Assembly (NCBI GenBank): GCA_019420265.1
Contig: JAHZHM010000035.1
Coordinates: 1-6,623 of the forward strand
Reading direction: 5' to 3'
From: Clostridiales bacterium
GTDB taxonomy: Bacteria > Bacillota > Clostridia > Christensenellales > Christensenellaceae
Length of the DNA: 6,623 bases
Part shown: in pieces, positions 1 to 6,151 of the stretch
Layout of the letters: each line of letters opens with the position of its first letter
Numbering within the stretch: the first letter of the stretch is position 1
Notes under the pieces: generated by a model
Seen by the model: only the letters and a program-made list of their open reading frames with translations
Database searches by the model: none
Told to the model about the DNA's origin: nothing
Made by a program: the position numbers and the translations under genes

Positions 1-396
1 GCCGGAAAAGACAAAGCCGTGTGCCTCATAAAATTGGATGGCAGCCTTGTTCTTTTCCAGCACCCATAGAAACCTGGCGCCGCGATCGCGCACTGCGAAA
101 TCAAGGAGCTGCGCCCCGATGCCCTGATGCTGGAAAAAATAGTCTACATACAGCTCTTTGATCTGAAGGCCCTGAATATGCACCATACCTTTGACGAACA
201 TATCGTCGTAAACCCAGATATTTTCCAGGTTCTCGGGGCAGCGAAGATACTCCTGCGCCAGAGGGAGCACCTGCATCTGGCCGAACGAGACGGCGTCGTT
301 TTGAAAGATAGGGCGATAGGCCGCTCTTTTGGCAAAAATTAGGATTTCCGCCAGCCGGGAAACATCCTGCAAACTAGCCTTTCTGATATGCTCCAT
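1..396 (-). CDS. GNAT family N-acetyltransferase, C-terminus cut by window edge
   Basis: The minus strand reads open from an ATG at 394-396 to the window edge, giving 132 residues without a stop. The product resembles GCN5-related N-acetyltransferases, which move an acetyl group from acetyl-CoA to an amine. The N-terminus (MEHIRKASLQDV) has the usual beta1-alpha1 look. The acetyl-CoA pyrophosphate-binding motif A is seen at residues 89-95 (QHQGIGA, fitting Q/RxxGxG/A), just after the beta4 strand ELYVDYFF. Motif B follows at 116-128 (N116, then FYEAHGF), typical of the family end. Probably only a short C-terminal piece is missing. The start is supported by GGAGG at 401-405 on the same strand, four bases upstream, which is slightly close. 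The gene is divergent from ctsR and has its own likely promoter. The substrate cannot be told from the sequence. Family assignment is firm; function beyond it is unknown. Confidence 0.88.
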   Translation of the reverse strand, partial: MEHIRKASLQDVSRLAEILIFAKRAAYRPIFQNDAVSFGQMQVLPLAQEYLRCPENLENIWVYDDMFVKGMVHIQGLQIKELYVDYFFQHQGIGAQLLDFAVRDRGARFLWVLEKNKAAIQFYEAHGFVFSG

Positions 397-417
397 AAAA
401 CCTCCAATGCCTAGGTG

Positions 418-439
418 AGATGCAGTTATTATAGCATCT
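418..439. repeat. Inverted repeat flanking the acetyltransferase -10 box
   Basis: AGATGC at 418-423 and GCATCT at 434-439 are perfect 6-base inverted arms around a 10-base centre that contains the TATAAT box. A third copy of the core, GCATC, lies at 446-450. The placement over the promoter suggests an operator, but no regulator can be named and short arms can arise by chance. Confidence 0.45.
428..436 (-). promoter_or_regulatory. Extended -10 promoter for the acetyltransferase gene
   Basis: Read on the minus strand, this is TGCTATAAT: a perfect TATAAT box (433 to 428) preceded by the TGn extension. No good -35 lies at 16-18 bases, which fits an extended -10 promoter. It would start transcription near 421, about 25 bases before the acetyltransferase start codon. 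It is called by eye from consensus. Confidence 0.6.
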
Positions 440-521
440 GGCGGTGCATCAAGGCCAGAGCGATTTTGTAAATACTTTGCTGATGTTCATAAATAATTCA
501 TAATAAAACTGGAAAAAATAA

Positions 522-550
522 TTGACAAATGAAATGGAATTGACTATATT
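522..550 (+). promoter_or_regulatory. Sigma-A promoter of the ctsR operon
   Basis: There is a perfect -35 (TTGACA, 522-527), then a 17-base spacer and a -10 of TATATT (545-550), one base from consensus. Transcription would start near 557, about 45 bases before ctsR. This is a strong housekeeping promoter that needs a repressor, which fits the CtsR operator just downstream. No other promoter was seen inside the four-gene operon. Confidence 0.85.
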
Positions 551-562
551 ATAGATAAAAAA

Positions 563-579
563 GGTCAAAGAAAGTCAAA
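563..579 (+). promoter_or_regulatory. CtsR operator (heptanucleotide direct repeat)
   Basis: GGTCAAA (563-569), GAA, then AGTCAAA (573-579) matches the known CtsR box, two (A/G)GTCAAA heptamers separated by NAN, at every fixed position. It lies just downstream of the predicted transcription start, where bound CtsR would block RNA polymerase. It implies autoregulation of ctsR-mcsA-mcsB-clpC with release on heat or protein stress. A partial echo (GACAAA) follows at 580-585. Confidence 0.9.
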
Positions 580-601
580 GACAAAAAAGGAGGCAAAGGA
601 G

Positions 602-1066
602 ATGGCAGTTCTAAGCGACAGCATCGAGCAGTTCATCAAATCGCTGATGGATGAATATGACGAGATGATCGAGATACAGAGAAACGAATTGGCAGACTAT
701 TTTTCCTGCGCGCCTTCCCAGATCAACTATGTTTTGGCGACGCGCTTTTCCCCAGAAAAAGGCTATCTCATCGAGAGCCGAAGGGGTGGCGGCGGATATA
801 TCAAGCTGGTGAAAATCAACCCGGATAAAAGCGAACATATTCTCTCGCTGATTTCCGAAAAACTCAAAAGCGGGAGCATTTCCAAAAAAGATGCTCATGA
901 GCTGATTTCGGGCCTCAGGGAGATGGGGCTGATTGAGGAAAAACAGGAAAAATTGATGATGGCGGCAATCTCGGATAAGGCCATTCATATTCCGAGCAAT
1001 ATCAAGGATAATCTGCGGGCGAGCATTTTGAAGGAAATGCTGCTCAGCATTTTGGGGGAGGATTAA
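602..1066 (+). CDS. ctsR: CtsR, transcriptional repressor of class III heat-shock genes
   Basis: The 154-residue product matches the usual CtsR length. CtsR is a dimeric winged-helix repressor that binds tandem GTCAAA heptamers upstream of clp genes and lets go at high temperature. The helix-turn-helix spans about residues 26-49 (RNELADYFSCAPSQINYVL), followed by the hallmark glycine-rich wing RRGGGGYIKL (60-69). The wing arginine, R61 here, corresponds to the residue that inserts into DNA and that McsB phosphorylates in Geobacillus. Residues from about 75 on form the helical C-terminal domain, ending in a KEMLLSIL segment. The start is supported by GGAGG at 589-593, eight bases upstream; a second GGAG lies at 598-601, directly against the ATG. 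It is the first gene of the operon, with a matching operator in its own leader, and mcsA follows after four bases. The assignment is firm. Confidence 0.97.
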   Translation: MAVLSDSIEQFIKSLMDEYDEMIEIQRNELADYFSCAPSQINYVLATRFSPEKGYLIESRRGGGGYIKLVKINPDKSEHILSLISEKLKSGSISKKDAHELISGLREMGLIEEKQEKLMMAAISDKAIHIPSNIKDNLRASILKEMLLSILGED

Positions 1067-1070
1067 CATT

Positions 1071-1571
1071 ATGCTTTGCAATGAATGTGGAAAAAACCAG
1101 GCAACTGTGCACTCAGTGCAATATATCAATGGGGCGAAGAGCGAGGTGCATCTTTGCGCGGAATGCGCGAAACATCACCCGGAGCTGAACATGAACCTGT
1201 TTTCGACGGGGGATTTCTTTAAGAGCTTTTTCGATGATTTCATGCAGCTTCCCGTGCATTCCGGGCAAGGAGCCGTCTGCAAAAACTGCGGCACCAGCTT
1301 CCGGGATTTTCAGCAGAGCGGGCTGTTCGGATGCCCGGATTGCTACGATACTTTCCGGGATGCCGTCATCCCCGTTTTAAAAGGGGCGCATGGCAGCGTT
1401 CAGCACATTGGGGAAAAGCCGGCGGCGAGCAAGGAAGAGGCGGAAAAACGCAAGCACTACTATGAATTAAAAGAGCAGCTTTCCAAGGCGATTGCGGAGG
1501 AGAATTTTGAAAAGGCCGCGGAGCTTCGGGATGAGATGAAGGCGATGAAGATCGAAGGAGAGGGGAAATAG
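1071..1571 (+). CDS. mcsA: McsA, zinc-binding activator of the protein arginine kinase
   Basis: McsA is the activating partner of the arginine kinase McsB and helps link it to CtsR and ClpC. The 166-residue product opens with a CxxC pair (C3, C6), continues with C29/C32 (CAEC), then C70/C73 (CKNC) and C88/C91 (CPDC). These are four pairs, enough for two zinc-binding modules. A charged linker (about 115-130) leads to a C-terminal UVR motif at about 131-160 with FEKAAELRD at 146-154, the same nine residues as in the ClpC middle domain. In B. subtilis such motifs mediate contacts within the McsA-McsB-ClpC group. The ribosome-binding site (GGAGG, 1057-1061) lies inside the end of ctsR, so translation is probably coupled; mcsB starts four bases after the stop. 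The protein should be cytosolic: no signal peptide or membrane segment is seen. Older annotations call this a UvrB/UvrC motif-containing or excinuclease-like protein. Confidence 0.96.
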   Translation: MLCNECGKNQATVHSVQYINGAKSEVHLCAECAKHHPELNMNLFSTGDFFKSFFDDFMQLPVHSGQGAVCKNCGTSFRDFQQSGLFGCPDCYDTFRDAVIPVLKGAHGSVQHIGEKPAASKEEAEKRKHYYELKEQLSKAIAEENFEKAAELRDEMKAMKIEGEGK

Positions 1572-1575
1572 CAGT

Positions 1576-2583
1576 ATGGCGATGTGGCTAAAAGACGAAG
1601 GGCCGGAAAACGACATTGTCGCCTCCACGAGGGTGCGGCTGGCGAGAAACCTTGCAGGCGTTCCCTTTCCCCATAGAATTGCGGGAACAGAGCGGGCGGC
1701 GGAGATTCAGGCGCCTGTCAAAGAAATTTTTCTGCGGCCGGGTATGGATTTTGCTCTGACGGAGATGAAAACGCTTTCCCAGCTGGAGCGGACGCGCATG
1801 GTGGAGCAGCACTTGATCAGCCGGGATTTGGCAAAAAGCCCGGATGGGGCAGTGCTCCTCTCGCCGGATCAGACGGTGGGCATCATGATGATGGAGGAGG
1901 ATCACTACCGCCTGCAATGCATCAAGAGCGGCTTTCAGGTGGATGCGGCGCTCAAGGGCTGCCAGGAGCTGGAACGCATGCTGGGAGAAAAGGCGCACTA
2001 CGCTTTTGACGAGGAGCTGGGCTATCTCACCGCCTGCCCAACCAACCTTGGAACCGGGCTGCGCATTGGCGTGATGATGCACTTAAAAGGGTTGGCGATT
2101 ACAGGCGCGCTTCCCGGCATTCTCTCCTCGCTGGGGCAGTTCGGCGCGACGGCCAGAGGCATGTATGGCGAGGGAACGGAATCCAAAGCGGATATGTATC
2201 AGATTTCCAACCAGACGACGCTGGGCATCGCAGAAGAGGATATTGCGAAAAACCTGGTGGCGGTGGTCCGGGAGATCTTGAAAAAAGAGCGGGAGGCGCG
2301 GGAGCGGCTGGCCCGGGAGAACGGGCTTTGGCTGAAGGACAGCGTGATGCGCTCCTATGGGCTGCTCAAATATGCGGCCAAGATGAACACGCAGGAGGCC
2401 ATGAGCTGCCTCTCCTTCCTGCTGTTGGGCGTCGGCATGGGGATGATCTCCTGCTGTTCGCCGGCTGTGCTGGGCAACCTGATGATGGATATCATGCCGG
2501 GGATGCTGGGCACCGAACAGGGCTCGACGGCCGAGGAGCGGGATGTCCGCCGGGCTCAGATGATACAAAATACCATTTCATAA
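1576..2583 (+). CDS. mcsB: McsB, protein arginine kinase
   Basis: McsB uses ATP to phosphorylate arginine side chains of proteins, marking them for ClpC-ClpP, and inactivates CtsR. The fold is that of phosphagen kinases without their small N-terminal domain. Visible signatures are NDIVASTRVRLARN (12-25) with the ATP-binding arginines; EEDH at 107-110, whose first Glu aligns with the catalytic Glu121 of Geobacillus McsB; the conserved Cys in TACPTNLGTG (C154); YGEGTE (197-202); and QISNQTTLG (209-217). The C-terminal RDVRRA (322-327) is the RDxxRA element that binds phosphoarginine and tunes McsB activity. At 335 residues it is somewhat shorter than the roughly 360 of Bacillus homologues, mostly at the N-terminus, with all core motifs kept. 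The start at 1576 has GGAGAGGGG (1557-1565) upstream; an in-frame ATG at 1582 is possible but less likely. McsA precedes it by four bases, and clpC follows after 12. Confidence 0.96.
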   Translation: MAMWLKDEGPENDIVASTRVRLARNLAGVPFPHRIAGTERAAEIQAPVKEIFLRPGMDFALTEMKTLSQLERTRMVEQHLISRDLAKSPDGAVLLSPDQTVGIMMMEEDHYRLQCIKSGFQVDAALKGCQELERMLGEKAHYAFDEELGYLTACPTNLGTGLRIGVMMHLKGLAITGALPGILSSLGQFGATARGMYGEGTESKADMYQISNQTTLGIAEEDIAKNLVAVVREILKKEREARERLARENGLWLKDSVMRSYGLLKYAAKMNTQEAMSCLSFLLLGVGMGMISCCSPAVLGNLMMDIMPGMLGTEQGSTAEERDVRRAQMIQNTIS

Positions 2584-2595
2584 TGAGGTGATTAT

Positions 2596-5061
2596 ATGGA
2601 CTACTTTGCGAGATTTACACAAGGCGCGAAAACGGCGCTGGCCTATGCGGCGGAGTTTGCCAAAGAGCTGGGCCATAACTATGTTGGAACAGAGCACTTA
2701 ATTTTGGGCATTTTAGAGGAAAACGGCCCTTCGGCTGCGCTTTTAAAAGAGCAGGGCATGACCGGCCCGGCGCTCAAGGAGATGATCGTGCAGGCTGTGG
2801 GCAAGGGGGATTACGTCTTAAACGAAAACTTTGGCTATACACCGCGGGTCAAGAAGATTTTGGAAGTCTCCAAGACAGTCGCCCGGCAGCTTGGCCTGAA
2901 TTATATCGGAACAGAGCATATGCTCTATGCGCTGCTGCGGGAGCGGGAGTGCATCGCAAACCGGCTGCTCTCTGAGATGGGAGTGGATTACCAGAAAATT
3001 CAGCAGGGCATTATCGGCCTGGCAGAACAGGGCGGCAGCGGCGCTGCTGCCGCCGGCGGTGCCACCGGCGGAGAGGCAGCGGGGGATACGCCCAGCCTGG
3101 ATAAATTCGGGCGGGATTTGACGGCTGCAGCCAAAAATGGAGAGCTGGATCCCGTCATCGGCAGAAAGCAGGAGATCGAGCGGATCATCCAGATTCTCAT
3201 TCGGCGCACCAAGAACAACCCGGTGCTCATCGGCGAGCCGGGCGTGGGCAAATCTGCCATTGCAGAGGGGCTTGCACAGCGCATCGCAGAGGGCAATATC
3301 CCGGAGCTTCTGCGGGAGAAGCGCGTGGTTTCGCTGGATCTGGCGGGCATGGTCGCCGGGGCGAAATACCGCGGCGAGTTTGAGGAGCGGTTTAAAAATG
3401 CCCTGAAGGAGCTGATGAGCGATGGGAATGTCATTCTGTTTATCGACGAACTGCATACCATCGTGGGCGCAGGCGCGGCAGAAGGCTCTATCGACGCGGC
3501 CAACATGCTAAAACCTATGCTGGCCCGGGGCGAGCTTCAGCTGATCGGCGCGACAACGCTGGAAGAATACCGCAAATATATTGAGAAGGATGCGGCATTG
3601 GAGCGCCGTTTCCAGCCGGTCAACGTGGGCGAGCCTTCCCGGGAGGAGACGCTGGAAATCTTAAAAGGGCTGCGGGATAAATATGAGGCGCACCACAAGG
3701 TGAAGATCACGGATGGCGCACTTCAGGCAGCAGTAGACCTCTCCAGCCGCTACATTATGGATCGGTTCCTGCCGGATAAGGCGATCGACCTGATGGACGA
3801 GGCGGCTTCCAAAGTCCGCATTGCCATGTTCGTCGCACCGCCGGATCTGAGAGAGAAGGAAAAGCAGCTGGAGGAGCTCAAGGGCGAAAAAGAGCAGGCC
3901 ATCGATCATCAGGAGTTTGAGAAGGCGGCCGAACTGCGGGATCGGGAAAAGGCGCTGGCGGCCGAGATTGAGAATACCAAAAACTCCTGGGAGAAGGAGC
4001 GCGGTGTTTCTAAGGCGGAAGTGACGGAAGAGGATATTGCCGGCATCGTCGCGGCCTGGACGCATGTCCCCGTGACCAAGCTGACCGAGGATGAATCGCA
4101 GAAGCTGCTGCACCTGGAAGAGATTTTGCATGAGAGAGTCATCGGCCAGGACGAGGCAGTCCGGGCGGTTTCCAGGGCGATTCGCCGGGCGCGCGCCGGG
4201 CTGAAGGACCCGCACCGGCCGGTGGGCTCCTTCATCTTCCTGGGGCCGACGGGCGTGGGCAAAACCGAACTTTCCAAGGCGCTGGCGGCGGCCATGTTTG
4301 GCGATGAAAACGCGATTATCCGTCTGGATATGTCCGAATACATGGAGCGGCATACCGTCTCCAAGCTCATCGGCTCGCCTCCGGGATACGTCGGCTTTGA
4401 CGATGGCGGGCAGCTGACTGAGAAAGTCCGCAGAAAGCCCTACAGCGTGGTGCTGTTCGACGAGATCGAGAAGGCGCACCCGGATGTGTTCAACATCCTG
4501 CTCCAGATTTTGGAGGATGGGCGGCTGACGGATTCCAGAGGCAGAACCGTGGACTTTAAGAACACCGTCATCATCATGACGAGCAATATTGGCGCCAGCA
4601 GAATTGGGGCCAAGAGCAAAATTGGGTTTGGCCAGGCGGAGGAAGATCCTTCGGGCTACGAGCACATGAAGGAGCACATGATGGAAGAGCTCAAGCGCTC
4701 CTTCCGGCCGGAGTTTTTGAACCGTATCGACGATATCATCGTGTTCCACAACCTGGATGAAGAGGATACGCTCAAGATCGCGGCGCTCATGCTCAAATCC
4801 ATCGCTCAGCGGCTGACCGAGCGCAATATCCACCTCTCTTATACGGATGAAGTGGTGGCGAAGCTGGCTAAGATGGGCTTTGACGCGGAATATGGCGCCC
4901 GGCCGCTGCGCAGACTCATGCAGCAGACGGTGGAAGATAAGCTCTCGGAAGAGATTTTGGAGGGCAACGTCCGCCTGGGAGACGATGTCCGCATGGAACT
5001 TTCGGGCGATGAGTTTGTTTTCAAAGCGGAAAACAGGCCGAAGCAGGAAGAGGAGAAGTAA
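2596..5061 (+). CDS. clpC: ClpC, AAA+ unfoldase of the ClpCP protease
   Basis: ClpC is a hexameric ATPase that unfolds tagged or misfolded proteins and threads them into ClpP. The order in the 821 residues is: Clp N-domain with two repeats (about 4-140), each with GTEH (31-34, 105-108) whose Glu33 and Glu107 align with the phosphoarginine-binding Glu32/Glu106 of B. subtilis; a Gly/Ala-rich linker (146-163); D1 with Walker A GEPGVGKS (213-220), Walker B FIDE (282-285) and arginine fingers R337/R338; the short middle domain of the ClpC type (about 411-475) with UVR-like FEKAAELRD (441-449); D2 with Walker A GPTGVGKT (550-557), Walker B FDE (621-623), R710 and sensor 2 GARP (767-770). The loop IGF (676-678) is the ClpP-docking tripeptide, so it is a protease partner rather than a ClpB disaggregase. 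GAGGTG (2585-2590) sets the start. It is the last operon gene, followed by a terminator. Confidence 0.98.
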   Translation: MDYFARFTQGAKTALAYAAEFAKELGHNYVGTEHLILGILEENGPSAALLKEQGMTGPALKEMIVQAVGKGDYVLNENFGYTPRVKKILEVSKTVARQLGLNYIGTEHMLYALLRERECIANRLLSEMGVDYQKIQQGIIGLAEQGGSGAAAAGGATGGEAAGDTPSLDKFGRDLTAAAKNGELDPVIGRKQEIERIIQILIRRTKNNPVLIGEPGVGKSAIAEGLAQRIAEGNIPELLREKRVVSLDLAGMVAGAKYRGEFEERFKNALKELMSDGNVILFIDELHTIVGAGAAEGSIDAANMLKPMLARGELQLIGATTLEEYRKYIEKDAALERRFQPVNVGEPSREETLEILKGLRDKYEAHHKVKITDGALQAAVDLSSRYIMDRFLPDKAIDLMDEAASKVRIAMFVAPPDLREKEKQLEELKGEKEQAIDHQEFEKAAELRDREKALAAEIENTKNSWEKERGVSKAEVTEEDIAGIVAAWTHVPVTKLTEDESQKLLHLEEILHERVIGQDEAVRAVSRAIRRARAGLKDPHRPVGSFIFLGPTGVGKTELSKALAAAMFGDENAIIRLDMSEYMERHTVSKLIGSPPGYVGFDDGGQLTEKVRRKPYSVVLFDEIEKAHPDVFNILLQILEDGRLTDSRGRTVDFKNTVIIMTSNIGASRIGAKSKIGFGQAEEDPSGYEHMKEHMMEELKRSFRPEFLNRIDDIIVFHNLDEEDTLKIAALMLKSIAQRLTERNIHLSYTDEVVAKLAKMGFDAEYGARPLRRLMQQTVEDKLSEEILEGNVRLGDDVRMELSGDEFVFKAENRPKQEEEK

Positions 5062-5076
5062 GAAGTAAAAAACGCG

Positions 5077-5106
5077 AAGGCGCGGAGCTGGGCTCTGCGC
5101 CTTTTT
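5077..5106 (+). terminator. Rho-independent terminator of the ctsR-clpC operon
   Basis: AAGGCGCGGAGC (5077-5088) pairs with GCTCTGCGCCTT (5092-5103) through 12 base pairs, one of them a G-U wobble, around a three-base loop, and runs into T5 (5102-5106). It starts 16 bases after the clpC stop and closes the operon. Confidence 0.92.
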
Positions 5107-5229
5107 GATTGCTGGAAAAGTAGGATATAGGATGGGGCAGACGGAAATATAATAAAAAGAGCGCTGCGCCAGGGCGCGTATTTTGAGCAAACGACCCAGC
5201 CGCAGCAGATGACTTAATTGTAAACACAA

Positions 5230-5247
5230 GGTCAAATCTAGGTAAAA
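5230..5247 (+). promoter_or_regulatory. Possible degenerate CtsR-like site upstream of larE promoter
   Basis: GGTCAAA (5230-5236) is a perfect CtsR half-site. After four bases, GGTAAAA (5241-5247) differs from it at one position. The true box needs a three-base gap and two intact heptamers, so this is imperfect in both spacing and sequence. It ends five bases before the larE -35. It may be chance in an A+T-rich stretch, and the claim is weak. Confidence 0.25.
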
Positions 5248-5252
5248 TGTAA

Positions 5253-5281
5253 TTGCTTAACGATGCACAAACTGGTACAAT
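5253..5281 (+). promoter_or_regulatory. Sigma-A promoter of the larE-guaA unit
   Basis: A -35 of TTGCTT (5253-5258) is followed by a 17-base spacer and a -10 of TACAAT (5276-5281), one base from TATAAT. Transcription would start near 5288, giving a leader of about 30 bases. Because it follows the clpC terminator, the downstream genes are a separate transcription unit. Confidence 0.75.
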
Positions 5282-5291
5282 AAAGACAGTA

Positions 5292-5303
5292 CACTCTTGA
5301 GTG
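5292..5303. repeat. Short inverted repeat in the larE leader
   Basis: CACTC (5292-5296), TT, GAGTG (5299-5303) form perfect five-base arms; GTA (5289-5291) and TAC (5305-5307) extend the symmetry if one A (5304) is skipped. It lies between the predicted transcription start and the ribosome-binding site, where it could be an operator or a small RNA hairpin. The arms are too short to decide. Confidence 0.35.
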
Positions 5304-5307
5304 ATAC

Positions 5308-5313
5308 AGGAGG
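5308..5313 (+). promoter_or_regulatory. Ribosome-binding site that sets the larE start
   Basis: AGGAGG is followed by in-frame ATG codons at 5316 and 5319. The second leaves five bases after the motif, a normal gap, while the first leaves two. A GTG at 5301 lies upstream of the motif and cannot use it. This favours 5319 as the start. Confidence 0.75.
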
Positions 5314-5318
5314 TCATG

Positions 5319-6122
5319 ATGCAGGAGAAATACGAAGAGATTTTAAATATCATTCGGCAATATGATAGAGTTGGCGTTTGCCTTTCGGGCGGTGCGGATA
5401 GCTCGCTTGTGGCGATTGCAGCGGTGGATGCGCTGGGGGCAAACAACGTTATCGCGATTACTGCGGATACGGAATTTTTCACGGGCGAGGAGATGGAGCT
5501 TTCCAGCGAGCTCTGCAAGCGGCTGGGCATTCGCCATCTGACTCCAAAGACAGGGCTGCTCATGGATCAAAAGGTTTTGGCGAATACGGAGGAGCGCTGC
5601 TACTACTGCAAGAAAAATGTGCTGTCTGTCGTCAAAAACGCGGCAGAGCAGGCGAATCTGAAAGTTCTGCTGGATGGCAGCCTGATGAAGGAAGAGGGCG
5701 TGCAGTATGAAAAGCTGTGCAACAGCCCGGGCGGCAAGGCGCTGGCCGAGCTGGGCATCGTCTGCCCGCTGCGGCTTTGCGGCATCACCAGAAGCCAGGT
5801 GCGCGATTTGCTCAAATTCCGGGGCATGAACGATTTTATTCAGCCGGAAAATGCCTGCCTTGCGACGCGTATTGCCATTGGAGAGCCAATTACGATTAAA
5901 AAACTTCGCTGGATCCGCGCGGCGGAAAACTACCTCCGATCGCTCGGATATGAGATGGTGCGCGTGCGGGTGCAGGAGAAAAATGCCCGCATCGAAGTGG
6001 CACGCGAGCAGGTTCCCATGCTTCTGGAGAACAAAGAGGAAGTGCTGGAGGAGTTGAAGGCGATCGGATTCCACGATGTGGAGATCGATGAGCAGGGGTA
6101 TAGAAGAGTGCAAGCACTCTAA
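5319..6122 (+). CDS. larE: LarE-family ATP-dependent sulfur transferase (PP-loop)
   Basis: LarE proteins adenylate and then thiolate the carboxylates of a pyridinium precursor to make the nickel-pincer cofactor of lactate racemase and related LarA enzymes. The 267-residue product (numbered from 5319) has the PP-loop SGGADSS (23-29) that binds ATP, RCYYCK with C94 and C97, and ENACLATR with C180. C180 aligns with the sulfur-donating Cys176 of Lactobacillus plantarum LarE. Having all three cysteines is the pattern of LarE proteins that hold a [4Fe-4S] cluster, as in Thermotoga maritima, so sulfur may come via a cluster rather than by destroying the protein's own cysteine; this is inference. The C-terminal half (YLRSLGYEMVRVRVQ, about 205-219) is family-typical. 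Promoter and terminator evidence put it at the head of a unit with guaA 29 bases on. No larA, larB or larC is in the window, so the substrate could be another one. Confidence 0.87.
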   Translation: MQEKYEEILNIIRQYDRVGVCLSGGADSSLVAIAAVDALGANNVIAITADTEFFTGEEMELSSELCKRLGIRHLTPKTGLLMDQKVLANTEERCYYCKKNVLSVVKNAAEQANLKVLLDGSLMKEEGVQYEKLCNSPGGKALAELGIVCPLRLCGITRSQVRDLLKFRGMNDFIQPENACLATRIAIGEPITIKKLRWIRAAENYLRSLGYEMVRVRVQEKNARIEVAREQVPMLLENKEEVLEELKAIGFHDVEIDEQGYRRVQAL

Positions 6123-6151
6123 CATATTGAAAAACTTCTACCGGAGGCAAC

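Noticed and set aside
127..342. Plus-strand 71-codon open frame opposite the acetyltransferase
   Set aside because: It lacks a ribosome-binding site and any recognisable motif, while the minus strand codes for clear GNAT motifs A and B across the same bases.
5161..5185. G+C-rich hairpin-like stretch (GCGC, CAGG, GCGC) after the clpC terminator, considered as a second terminator or a minus-strand terminator
   Set aside because: The stem is only four or five pairs. On the plus strand it is followed by TATTTTG rather than a T run, and on the minus strand seven bases separate it from the T run. No minus-strand gene would need it.
3661..5235. A 524-codon open frame on the minus strand across the second half of clpC
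   Set aside because: It is antisense to a gene with clear AAA+ motifs, its translation is rich in Leu, Arg, His and Gln with no recognisable domain, and no ribosome-binding site or promoter supports it. G+C-biased third positions of clpC explain the lack of stops.
5289..5307. CIRCE element (HrcA operator) suggested by CACTC and GAGTG
   Set aside because: CIRCE is TTAGCACTC-N9-GAGTGCTAA; here the gap is two bases and the outer TTAG/CTAA arms are missing.
5301..5318. GTG at 5301 (or ATG at 5316) as the larE start
   Set aside because: The AGGAGG at 5308-5313 lies downstream of the GTG and only two bases before 5316; the ATG at 5319 has a normal gap and begins the protein at a position usual for the family.
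6123..6151. Guanine riboswitch or own promoter before guaA
   Set aside because: The gap is only 29 bases, too short for a purine riboswitch, and holds no convincing -35/-10 pair.
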